Positions 1 to 6,404 of a DNA stretch of 35,704 bases are shown here, in pieces. The notes beneath the pieces were generated by a model. The model saw nothing but the letters and a program-made list of their open reading frames with translations, was not told the DNA's origin and searched no databases. How positions within the stretch are numbered: position 1 is the first letter of the stretch; every line of letters begins with the position of its first letter. Origin of the DNA: a bacterium (lineage in GTDB: Bacteria > Planctomycetota > UBA1135 > GCA-002686595); contig JAUHXY010000011.1 of assembly GCA_030426785.1 (NCBI GenBank), positions 1-35,704 on the forward strand, read 5' to 3'. The position numbers were made by a program, and so were the translations under genes.

Positions 1-74
1 GCAGATCGTATTCCGGTTCTGCACCGCTCCGTCCGACCCGTTCGCGTCCTCGCCTTGCCATGGCCGGACACGCA

Positions 75-611
75 CTAGGGCTGGGAGTCGAGTGGCGGCG
101 GATCGCTATCCGGTACGCCGCTTTCCGGCACGGCTTCGAAGGCCGGCGGCGCGTCGATTTCGTCGCGGTTCTCCGCCACCTCTAGCATTTCGAAACGGCA
201 CAAGAGCACCGCGTTCGGCGGTACCAACCCTTCGATGCCCTCCGAACCGTAGCCTTGTTCCGGCGGGATTTCCGCCGTGCGGATGCCGCCGGCTCGCATG
301 CCCAGCAAGGCCTCTCGCCAACCGGGGATCGGCGCTTCGCTCATCAAGAAGGTGATGGGAATGCCTCGGTCGAAGCTCGAGTCCACGAGTTGCATGTCCA
401 CCAGGGTCATGCGGTAGTCGAGGGTGACCTCGCTGTAGGGCGTCACCTTGGGGCCCAAACCTTCCAGTTCGTCCTGGATCATGACCCCGGAAGGGGTGGT
501 CTCGATCGGGTGATCGACGGGAACGGGCCGATTCCAGCGGGGAATGCGGCACCCCGGCATGGCCGCTAAGGCGATAGCGGCTCCGATCCAAGTCCAAGCG
601 TAGCGGTTCAT
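75..611 (-). CDS. Exported FKBP-type peptidyl-prolyl isomerase
   Basis: 178 residues. The N-terminus has a hydrophobic leader ending in MPGC (Cys21), a plausible but atypical lipobox, so the protein is probably exported and perhaps lipid-anchored. Residues 41-146 follow the FKBP pattern: a VTLDYRMTL strand, [27 protein letters not shown] and [16 protein letters not shown]. FKBPs catalyse prolyl cis-trans isomerisation and often act as chaperones outside the cytoplasm. The C-terminal 30 residues are Pro/Asp-rich and probably disordered. The start overlaps the phosphate acetyltransferase stop by ATGA, so the two are translationally coupled, and it is the last gene of a four-gene operon. Its link to the upstream metabolic genes is unclear. 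The fold assignment is firm; the lipoprotein status is inference. Confidence 0.88.
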   Translation of the reverse strand: MNRYAWTWIGAAIALAAMPGCRIPRWNRPVPVDHPIETTPSGVMIQDELEGLGPKVTPYSEVTLDYRMTLVDMQLVDSSFDRGIPITFLMSEAPIPGWREALLGMRAGGIRTAEIPPEQGYGSEGIEGLVPPNAVLLCRFEMLEVAENRDEIDAPPAFEAVPESGVPDSDPPPLDSQP

Positions 612-1558
612 GAATGCAGGATCGCGGCGATACAGGCGACGTTGACGATGTCGTCGGCCGTGCAGCCCCGCGAAAGGTCCATGAAAGGGTGCGCGAGACC
701 CTGAATCAAGGGCCCGATCGCATGAGCTCCGGCGAGGCGCTGCGTGAGCTTGTAAGCGATGTTGCCCGAATCCAAATCGGGGAAAATTAAAACGTTCGCA
801 CGGCCTGCGAGGGGGGAGCGGGGCGTCTTGCGTTGAGCCACGTCCGGGACGATGGCGGCGTCGACCTGCAGTTCCCCATCCACGGTCAACTCGGGGGCAC
901 GCTCCCGCACGAAGGCGGTGGCTTGGCGCACCTTGTCGACCCGCGGGTGCTCGGCGGACCCGTGGGAGGAGAAGGACAGCAAGGCCACCTTGGGGGCCAG
1001 CCCGGTCAGGCTCTTGTGGCTGGCGGCGGTGGCGATGGCAATGTCCGCCAGTTGGCTCGCGTCGGGGTCAGGCACGACGCCGCAGTCCCCGTAGGTGTAG
1101 GTCCGGTCGGCCATCACCATCAAGAAGCACGAGCTGACCGTCTTCAGGCCCGTTTGCATGCCGATGATCTGCAAGGCGGCGCGCAGGACGTCCGCCGTGC
1201 TCGCGATCGACCCCGCCACACCTCCGTGGCAATCGCCCGAAGCCACCAGAGCGGCACCGAAGTGCAAGGGGTCCTGCAGTTGTTGCTGCGCGGCTTCCAG
1301 GGTCAGCCCCTTGTGCTTGCGACGTTCGGCCAAGGCCGCCGCGAACTGGGCCAAGCGTCCATCCCGCCGCGGATCGATCACTTCGACACCCGAGGGCACT
1401 GCCCCCATGCCCGGCGCCGCCACCAACACGGGTCGGCACAAGCCTTTGGCGGCGAGTTGGCCGGCCGCTTGCACGACGCGCTCGTCTCCGGCCTCGGGCA
1501 GAACGATGCGGCGGCCCAAGCGGCGGGCTTTTTCGTGCAACTCCAGCAGGACGTTCAT
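608..1558 (-). CDS. pta: Phosphate acetyltransferase
   Basis: 316 residues, the length of a stand-alone Pta catalytic domain without the N-terminal DRTGG/BioD-like region. It interconverts acetyl-CoA and acetyl phosphate in the cytoplasm. Visible family motifs are [11 protein letters not shown] (107-117), [18 protein letters not shown] (196-205), the [15 protein letters not shown] segment and [27 protein letters not shown] (244-270). It lies 4 bases after the AtuA-C gene and overlaps the FKBP gene downstream, so it sits in the middle of an operon. No acetate kinase gene is visible nearby. A broader phosphate acyltransferase role, serving the acyl-CoA products of the neighbouring genes, is possible but is inference. 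Confidence 0.92.
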   Translation of the reverse strand: MNVLLELHEKARRLGRRIVLPEAGDERVVQAAGQLAAKGLCRPVLVAAPGMGAVPSGVEVIDPRRDGRLAQFAAALAERRKHKGLTLEAAQQQLQDPLHFGAALVASGDCHGGVAGSIASTADVLRAALQIIGMQTGLKTVSSCFLMVMADRTYTYGDCGVVPDPDASQLADIAIATAASHKSLTGLAPKVALLSFSSHGSAEHPRVDKVRQATAFVRERAPELTVDGELQVDAAIVPDVAQRKTPRSPLAGRANVLIFPDLDSGNIAYKLTQRLAGAHAIGPLIQGLAHPFMDLSRGCTADDIVNVACIAAILHS

Positions 1559-1562
1559 GGGA

Positions 1563-1925
1563 TCAAACGCTGGCTGTGGCAGGATCGGGAGTCGCGTCCA
1601 GCACCTGGTCGGGCACGTCCATACGCAAGCGCAAGAGCGCCAAGCCGTGGGTTTTGCCCTGCGCGTCGGTGATCAACGAGGCGGAGCCGCCTCCGCCCAA
1701 GCTGTCCTCCAACAAGAAGTTCAACACGCGCATGTTGTCGGCGACAAAGCGCTCCACGCCGCCGTGGTTGATGGCGGCGAAGTGCTTTTGGACCACCTCG
1801 GCGGTCAAGTGTTCTTTCAAGAACTGGTAGGCGGCCTCCGAACGGGCGATCAGGCCGACGTTCGAGCCTTCTCCCTTGTCCCCGGAGCGAGCTTGCGCGA
1901 TGCGGTGCAGTGCGACGACGGTCAT
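1563..1925 (-). CDS. AtuA C-terminal-like (ferredoxin-fold) domain protein
   Basis: 120 residues. The N-terminal signature [17 protein letters not shown] (about residues 12-28), with the later [33 protein letters not shown], matches the small domain at the C-terminus of AtuA-like (DUF1446) proteins. In many bacteria this domain is fused to AtuA, as one protein of roughly 600 residues. Here it is a separate gene starting 8 bases after the AtuA stop, so the two products probably form a complex. AtuA-family proteins are tied to acyclic terpene and related branched acyl-CoA catabolism, but no precise biochemical role can be read from this sequence. The start follows the family N-terminus ([18 protein letters not shown]). 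Its in-frame continuity with AtuA was not demonstrated. Confidence 0.85.
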   Translation of the reverse strand: MTVVALHRIAQARSGDKGEGSNVGLIARSEAAYQFLKEHLTAEVVQKHFAAINHGGVERFVADNMRVLNFLLEDSLGGGGSASLITDAQGKTHGLALLRLRMDVPDQVLDATPDPATASV

Positions 1926-1933
1926 GGTGGCGA

Positions 1934-3310
1934 TTAGGATTGGAACAGGGACACGCGGGTTTCGACTTTGGATTTGTCCATCAAAGCCGGCCAGAAGCCA
2001 ATGATCTCGGTGGCTTTGGGTCGGCCGCCAGCGAAGCCGGTGACCCCGGGGGGGCCGCTGGTGACGAGCGGGACGAGTTCGGAGCCAAAGCGGGCGATTT
2101 TGCCTTTGTCGGGGCCTTTGACGCCCAACCGCAAGACCACTTCGGCCGGTTCAGGAGCCCCCGCTTCCAGGGTGCCCGCGTGGCAAACGCCAGCGCCGAC
2201 GAACTCGACGAGCTTTTCGGCTTCGCTGTACTCGAAACCGTCGTAGGCCAAGCGCGCCCAAACCACGTCGGCGCACAGTTTTGCTTTGGCCAGAGCATCC
2301 GGCCCGCTGATGGTGAGTTGCCCCACGGACTTCCAACCGTCGGCGTAGCTCATCGAAACCTTGTAGGTATGGGTAGCGGGCAAACCCTTCACGCCGGCCA
2401 CGCGCACGCGGTCGGGGCCTTCTTCGGTCATGGTGAAGCTGGTGAAATCCGCGATTACGTCTGGGGTGATGTAGTGGGCTGGGTCGCCCATCTCGTAGGC
2501 CAGTTGGTGGGTCACGGTAGCCCGATCGACGCGACCGCCGGTGCCGTCGTGTTTGGTGACCACGAACGACCCGTCGCGGTGGACTTCGATGATCGGGTAG
2601 CCGAGCATGGCCATGTTGGGGATGGTCTGCCAATCGGTGTAGTTGCCCCCGGTGCACTGCACGCCACACTCGACGATGTGCCCGGCGACGGTACCGGCGG
2701 CCAGGCGATCCCAATCGTCGGCTTTCCAACCGAACTCGTGAATCATGGGGCCCAACACGAGGCCCGGGTCCGTGCCGCGACCGGTGATGACGATTTGCGC
2801 GCCCTGGTCGAGGGCTTCGGCGATGGGGAAGGCGCCGAGATAGGCGTTGGCGCTGGTGACGCGGTCGCGCACCGCGGCGAGGCGCTCGCCCGTGTCCATG
2901 TTCTTAAACTCTTCCCCCGAGGCCATCAGGGAATCCAGGTCGCCCATCAGATCATCCCCTTCGACCACGGCGACGCCGATGCCGGTCTGGCCGTGCTTCT
3001 TGAGGACTTCCATGACCGCGTCCTTGCAGGCGTGGGGATTCACCCCGCCGGCGTTGGCGATGACCTTGATGTTCTTCTCCACCATGCGGGGGAGGATGCG
3101 GTCGATCAGTGCGACGAAGTCCGTCGCATAGCCCTTTTGCGGGTCCCGCGAGCGCAGCTTTTGCATGATGCTCATGGTGACCTCCGCCAAGTAATCTAGG
3201 GTGAGGTAGTCGAGCGGGCCCTCCTCGGTGAGCCGCACGGCCCCCAGGATCGAATCGCCCCAAAAACCTTGCCCGTTGGCCACCCGGATCATTTCCTTGC
3301 CTTGCGTCAT
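1934..3310 (-). CDS. AtuA-like protein (DUF1446 family)
   Basis: 458 residues with this start. The ORF track begins 25 codons upstream, but the ATG at 3310 is preceded by AAGGAG four bases away, and the family N-terminus (IRVANGQGFWGDS) follows directly, so I chose it. Family features are the GQGFWGDS opening, LDYLAEVTM, KVIANAGGVNP, ITGRGTDPGLVLGPMIHEFGW, HIVECGVQCTGGNYTDW and a C-terminal GGRPKATEIIGFWPALMDKS. The founding member is linked to acyclic terpene utilisation (citronellol/geraniol catabolism). Homologues occur widely next to acyl-CoA genes, and the reaction is not established. It heads an operon with its split C-terminal domain, Pta and an FKBP. The family call is firm; substrate is unknown. 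Confidence 0.9.
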   Translation of the reverse strand: MTQGKEMIRVANGQGFWGDSILGAVRLTEEGPLDYLTLDYLAEVTMSIMQKLRSRDPQKGYATDFVALIDRILPRMVEKNIKVIANAGGVNPHACKDAVMEVLKKHGQTGIGVAVVEGDDLMGDLDSLMASGEEFKNMDTGERLAAVRDRVTSANAYLGAFPIAEALDQGAQIVITGRGTDPGLVLGPMIHEFGWKADDWDRLAAGTVAGHIVECGVQCTGGNYTDWQTIPNMAMLGYPIIEVHRDGSFVVTKHDGTGGRVDRATVTHQLAYEMGDPAHYITPDVIADFTSFTMTEEGPDRVRVAGVKGLPATHTYKVSMSYADGWKSVGQLTISGPDALAKAKLCADVVWARLAYDGFEYSEAEKLVEFVGAGVCHAGTLEAGAPEPAEVVLRLGVKGPDKGKIARFGSELVPLVTSGPPGVTGFAGGRPKATEIIGFWPALMDKSKVETRVSLFQS

Positions 3311-3355
3311 GGATCTCCTTGCGAGGGGGTCCCTCGTCTCTCGGATTGGCCGAAG

Positions 3356-3363
3356 AGTATATC
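3356..3363. promoter_or_regulatory. Candidate overlapping divergent -10 elements
   Basis: The 73-base gap between the AtuA start (minus) and the pcp start (plus) holds AGTATATC. Read on the minus strand it gives TATACT, about 46 bases before the AtuA ATG. Read on the plus strand it gives TATATC, about 20 bases before the pcp ATG. No convincing -35 box is visible for either direction. This is the only A/T-rich hexamer in the gap, so divergent promoters sharing one melting site are plausible but unproven. Confidence 0.35.
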
Positions 3364-3383
3364 CCGTGGCCTGAGCCGCTCCC

Positions 3384-3980
3384 ATGCCCGATCCCTATCT
3401 GTTGATCACCGGCTTCGGTCCGTTTGAGGACGTGGCGCACAACGCCAGCGGAGAGCTCGCGCGTGCCCTGCACGGCCGACCCGGGTTGGTGGGACTCGAA
3501 TTGCCCACGGCCTACGAGGGCTCTGCGCAGGCGATCGATGGGTGGCTGCAGCGGGCGGAACACCCTCCTGCCGCGATTTTGGCCCTGGGCGTGCATCGGG
3601 GGGCCTTCTTTCGACTGGAGTCACGCTGCGCGAGCCGTCCGCCCTCGGATCGCCTCGATGTGACGGGGGCCGCATGGGGCCTGGGTCCCAGGCAACCCGG
3701 AGAAACCGCGTTTGATCTGGAGGCCTGTCGTGAGGTTTGCGCCGCGGTCTCCGAAGTCCCGGTGCGGCGCTCCGACGATGCTGGCGGCTACGTCTGCGAT
3801 GCGACCTACGAACATGTCCTGCGGCGCGGACGGGAGCGGGGCTTCGAGGCCCTCTTTCTGCACGTGCCGCCCATGGGGTTGGTGCCGGTCGCGCAGCAGG
3901 TGCCCGTAGTGCTCGCCCTCACCGACGAGCTGTGGCGTCAACTCCGGGCTGCCCAGAGCGCCGGGGACGCGCTACCCTAG
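3384..3980 (+). CDS. pcp: Pyroglutamyl-peptidase I (peptidase C15)
   Basis: 198 residues, close to the usual length of about 200-215. The enzyme removes N-terminal pyroglutamate from peptides in the cytoplasm. It opens with the family's LLITGFGPFEDVAHNAS. The catalytic triad appears intact: Glu79 in FFRLES, Cys138 in GGYVCDATYEH and His160 in FLHVPPMG. It is transcribed divergently from the AtuA operon, with no clear ribosome-binding site at the ATG. Four bases separate its stop from the selenoprotein start, so the two are probably co-transcribed. The E79 region is diverged from the better-known GRxxITPER context, but the Cys and His contexts are canonical. Confidence 0.9.
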   Translation: MPDPYLLITGFGPFEDVAHNASGELARALHGRPGLVGLELPTAYEGSAQAIDGWLQRAEHPPAAILALGVHRGAFFRLESRCASRPPSDRLDVTGAAWGLGPRQPGETAFDLEACREVCAAVSEVPVRRSDDAGGYVCDATYEHVLRRGRERGFEALFLHVPPMGLVPVAQQVPVVLALTDELWRQLRAAQSAGDALP

Positions 3981-3984
3981 CGGC

Positions 3985-4332
3985 ATGGCAAAACGCATCG
4001 ATTGGTACTACCACCGCAAGGGCTGAACGAGTTGCAAGCGCAGCGATGCCTTCCTGGAAGGCAAAGCGCCGACCATCCGTGAGATGGTCAACGCGAGCAA
4101 AGAACGCTACGGGCCGGATGATCTCGACGAGGTCCTCGACGGCGTCCGACACCTGATCGTCGCGAAGGGCAAGAAGGTCCTGCGCTTCGATCTGCAGCAG
4201 GACGAACCCGACGACGAAGCGCTTGTGAAAGCGATCATCGGACCCTCGGGCAACCTGCGGGCGCCCACGATCCGCACGGGCAAGACCATGCTCGTCGGCT
4301 TTTCGGAAGAGGCATACGAAGAGGTCTTCTAA
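3985..4332 (+). CDS. ArsC/Spx-like selenoprotein (UxxC), TGA read as selenocysteine
   Basis: Read through the in-frame TGA at 4024-4026, this is a 115-residue protein starting MAKRIDWYYHRKG-U-TSCKRSDAF. The ORF track shows only the part after the TGA (from 4084), because it treats TGA as a stop. Selenocysteine falls at residue 14, where ArsC/Spx thioredoxin-fold proteins have the first Cys of their redox site, giving U14-T-S-C17. The rest fits the family: a helical segment, then NLRAPTIRTGKTMLVGFSEEAYEEVF, matching the ArsC/Spx C-terminal strand pattern. I recall ArsC-family (seleno)protein as an existing automated annotation name, so the class is probably not new. The role is likely a redox oxidoreductase; the substrate is unknown. 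A hairpin after the TGA could be the SECIS. No Sec machinery lies in this window. Confidence 0.85.
4038..4069 (+). promoter_or_regulatory. Candidate bacterial SECIS element in the selenoprotein ORF
   Basis: Starting 12 bases after the TGA, GCGC (4038-4041) can pair with GCGC (4066-4069). Above an internal loop lies a perfect 6-bp stem, GCCTTC (4048-4053) with GAAGGC (4057-4062), capped by CTG. The apical loop lies about 27-29 bases after the TGA and contains a G, broadly as expected for SelB-binding bacterial SECIS hairpins. The loop is short, so the exact fold is uncertain. Confidence 0.55.
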
Positions 4333-4355
4333 CCACCCGTTCTTCCCAAACCGCC

Positions 4356-4388
4356 GAGGGGCCACTCAGCGTCGCTGAGCGGCCCCTC
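4356..4388. terminator. Bidirectional hairpin between convergent genes
   Basis: GAGGGGCC (4356-4363) pairs with GGCCCCTC (4381-4388), and the inner arms CTCAGCG/CGCTGAG extend the stem almost without interruption. It lies 23 bases after the selenoprotein stop and 25 bases beyond the stop of the Met-rich gene on the other strand, so it probably serves both. A long U tract is missing in both directions. Confidence 0.7.
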
Positions 4389-4413
4389 GTGCATACCATC
4401 GGAGTGGGGGAGA

Positions 4414-5514
4414 TCACTCGGTGGTGACTTCGAGCTTCATGTCGCCCGACATCTCCATGCTCATCTCCATCTCCATCTCCTGACCCATGGCGTCCATGGT
4501 CATAGACATTTCCATCGCCATGGCGAGGCGGCCTTCGTAGGTGAAGCTGTGCATCACGCCGGCGGAGCTGTCCCACAGGAGCACGCCCTTACCGTCCATT
4601 TCGGTGGTCATTTCCATCTGCCCGATTTCCGGCATGGAGGCGCCGGGGGGCAATTCGGTCTCTTCCATGGCAGCCTGCACGTACTCGAGCAGATCGGCGA
4701 CCGACTTGATGTCCAGGGTCACTTCGATGCGTTGGAAGGTCTTGCCGTCCACCTCTTTGGTGCCGGTGTACTTGCAGCGCAGGTCACCATCGATCGAATC
4801 GCTCAAGAGCGCGCGCAGGTTCGACATCATCTCGGGGTCGGGTCCGCCACCCATCGCGCTGTCGACATCACCACCCTCGATTTCCCATTGCAGGTTGCCG
4901 CCGGCGGCAAAGATGTCGGCCACGATGTCCTTCCTGGGGGTCCACTCGTCGTCGACGGAAACCTCTTTGCCCGCTTCCGGCAGGAGGCCGCGCAGGTCCA
5001 TGTCCTCGAGCAATTCACCCAGCAGTTCGGGCTCGCCAGCGCTGTCCTCGTGGAACTTGATTTCGTATTCGCCCTTTTCGTCGTTCCAGGTGAACACGAC
5101 TTTCTTGTCCTTGAGTTGCGAGGTGCCCTCCATCTCTTGGGACTGATCTTGGTTTTGGCCCATGACCGCGACCTTCACATCGACGTTCATGTCCATGGAT
5201 CCCTCTTTGTACTCGCGGATGAGCTTTGAGGGCTTGCCGTCGGCCATTCCCTCGTAGGTGTCGGTCACGGTCACCGTCTGAGTCATCTCCATGTCCATTT
5301 CCATTTCCATGGGGAAGTCTTCCCCATTCATGGCCATCGACATGTCATCGACGTTGAAGTTTTGCTCAAGGACGAAGCTCTTCGTGAGCTGCTTGCCCTC
5401 GGCGGGGGCGAAGGTGACCTTGTCGCCGGCCCGCTCGAACGAGAGCAGGAAGGGGCTCGCCAGCACAGCGCCGGCCAGGAGGGACTTAGCGGTCAGGAGT
5501 TGAGTGCGATTCAT
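4414..5514 (-). CDS. Met-rich exported protein of unknown function
   Basis: 366 residues from the ATG at 5514. The track start four codons upstream is a TTG with no better context. An N-terminal segment (about residues 5-25, ending SPFLLSFERAGDK) looks like a signal peptide or anchor. Two segments alternate Met with other residues: one near residues 58-78 (MSMAMNG...MEMEMDMEMTQ) and one in the C-terminal 40 residues (MAMEMSMTMDAMGQEMEMEM). The middle is acidic and beta-rich. The alternation would put Met on one face of a beta strand, which suits a LolA-like half-barrel or Met-lined surface and could in principle bind Cu(I). It vaguely resembles DUF6263-type exported proteins, but I cannot confirm that. 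No enzyme motif is seen. It is monocistronic, with a GC-rich hairpin-filled region upstream. Confidence 0.75.
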   Translation of the reverse strand: MNRTQLLTAKSLLAGAVLASPFLLSFERAGDKVTFAPAEGKQLTKSFVLEQNFNVDDMSMAMNGEDFPMEMEMDMEMTQTVTVTDTYEGMADGKPSKLIREYKEGSMDMNVDVKVAVMGQNQDQSQEMEGTSQLKDKKVVFTWNDEKGEYEIKFHEDSAGEPELLGELLEDMDLRGLLPEAGKEVSVDDEWTPRKDIVADIFAAGGNLQWEIEGGDVDSAMGGGPDPEMMSNLRALLSDSIDGDLRCKYTGTKEVDGKTFQRIEVTLDIKSVADLLEYVQAAMEETELPPGASMPEIGQMEMTTEMDGKGVLLWDSSAGVMHSFTYEGRLAMAMEMSMTMDAMGQEMEMEMSMEMSGDMKLEVTTE

Positions 5515-5539
5515 GGGGGGTAGCAAGTGAAAGAGAGTC

Positions 5540-5866
5540 CCGGCGGGGCGCCGGTAGGACGCGGGGAGAACCCGCTGGGGATAAGCATCCAGAGCGCGCC
5601 GTGCGCAGGGTCGGAAGGACGAAGGTCCCCCGACTTAGAGGGCGACGACAGGCCTGGGTGGGGGCCGCTGGCCCGCCGAAACGGAGCGGCATCACACCCC
5701 TCCTACGAGCGGTCCAGCAAGAGATTTCCGGATTCGGATGACGTTTGCTTTACCTTCCGGAGGGGAAACACCCGTTTTTCGGCTCTCTGGGGGCACACCG
5801 CCCCCCAGGTAGCTGGGTGGAGCCCGGAAACCTCCCTTTCGCCGCTTCCGTGCGGCGTGTTCCGGG
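5540..5866. other. Cluster of GC-rich hairpins, possible structured RNA or leader
   Basis: Stems read directly from the sequence: CCGGCG/CGCCGG (5540-5554), GCGGG/CCCGC (5561-5575), GTCGG/CCGAC with inner GGAC/GTCC (5610-5634), GGGCC/GGCCC (5662-5674), CTGGGGG/CCCCCAG-type (5787-5808), and CGCCGC/GCGGCG (5840-5857) nested inside CCCGGAA/TTCCGGG (5823-5866). If transcribed on the minus strand this would be the 5' leader of the Met-rich gene. It may also be a free-standing RNA on either strand, or simply GC-rich spacer DNA. No known RNA family was matched. Confidence 0.25.
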
Positions 5867-5890
5867 CGTGGTTCGTCCTCTCGGGGAGGG

Positions 5891-5989
5891 TCAATGGGCG
5901 GCGAAGGCCACCAGACCGATCACGAGGAGGAAGAGGAGAATGGTCGCAGAGATCGGTACGGAACCCGTTTTGGCGCTGAAGTGTTCCAT
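5891..5989 (-). CDS. Possible 32-residue single-span membrane peptide
   Basis: The 3' end of a longer track ORF reads MEHFSAKTGSVPISATILLFLLVIGLVAFAAH if started at the internal ATG (5989). Residues 13-31 form one clear hydrophobic helix after a short polar N-terminus, the composition of a genuine small membrane protein and unlike the rest of that ORF. CCATACTTAAT on the minus strand, about 35-50 bases upstream, could be an A/T-rich promoter region. No good ribosome-binding site is seen, in keeping with most genes here. A chance hydrophobic ORF cannot be excluded. Confidence 0.35.
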   Translation of the reverse strand: MEHFSAKTGSVPISATILLFLLVIGLVAFAAH

Positions 5990-6404
5990 GGGGGAGAGCC
6001 TGCCTGGAGTGGAGTGCGGCAGCGGATTAAGTATGGAGCAGCGGTGGATAAAACGGAAAGTTTGCTTCGGAATGTCACATTTTAATGCACGCCTCCGCCG
6101 GTCGGCGGTTCGAATGCAGCCACCTCTTTCAGAGCCAGAAAACCACGCAGTCTGCGGCCTCCAGGCCTCCTGGAACCCTGAGTGCTCGAGCCGCTCTTGA
6201 GGTACGAGCACCATCCTCGCGAGCGCTCGCCGGCCTCGAACAACGTTCGATGGATCGCCCTCGTTGCGGAGCAGAGCGCCGCGGTTTCTACCGAATCCTC
6301 ACCCAGGACTCATGGAAACCAGGTCTTCAGGCGAACTAAGAATTCGTACGGACGGGGAGGAAACCGCCCTTTCCAACCGACAGAATCATTCCCACCGCCA
6401 TCCC

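Larger units (their letters stand above)
5515..6404. other. 890-base gap: structured DNA, possible small ORF, no full-length gene
   Basis: No ORF here has convincing coding character beyond the small one listed separately. The half next to the Met-rich gene (5540-5866) is packed with perfect short hairpins. The half next to pyruvate kinase (about 6000-6400) shows A/T-richer patches such as TTAAGTATGG and ACATTTTAATGC that may hold promoters, but no clear -35/-10 pair. TTCGAAT at 6109-6115 looks like a tRNA T-loop but does not fold as one (see rejected items). Confidence 0.5.

Noticed and set aside
1-74. Possible end of a plus-strand gene (25 codons ending at TAG 76-78)
   Set aside because: Too short and without recognisable content; the opposite and alternative frames are equally open.
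1910-3199. 429-residue plus-strand ORF opposite AtuA
   Set aside because: Shadow ORF; AtuA has clear family motifs and start signals on the minus strand.
3985-4332. Selenoprotein gene read as a pseudogene, or as a normal 82-residue gene starting at 4084
   Set aside because: The pre-TGA part keeps the family start, and the TGA falls exactly on the redox position. A start at 4084 would remove the catalytic motif and most of the thioredoxin-fold first strand.
5560-5866. RNase P RNA, suggested on the minus strand by GGGAGGTTTCCGGGCTCC
   Set aside because: The universal GAGGAAAGTCC core is absent (TTTCC instead), and the later conserved regions (ACAGAACCCGGCT and GGTAAACTCC-type) are missing. 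The resemblance is partial and probably chance.
6040-6135. Possible tRNA (including selenocysteine tRNA) on the plus strand, suggested by GGTTCGAATG and a tRNA-antisense-like ORF (CIRTADRR)
   Set aside because: The five bases either side of TTCGAAT do not pair as a T-stem, GGCGG already pairs with CCGCC just upstream, and no acceptor or anticodon arm with T33 fits. A TCA in TGTCACA lacks T33.
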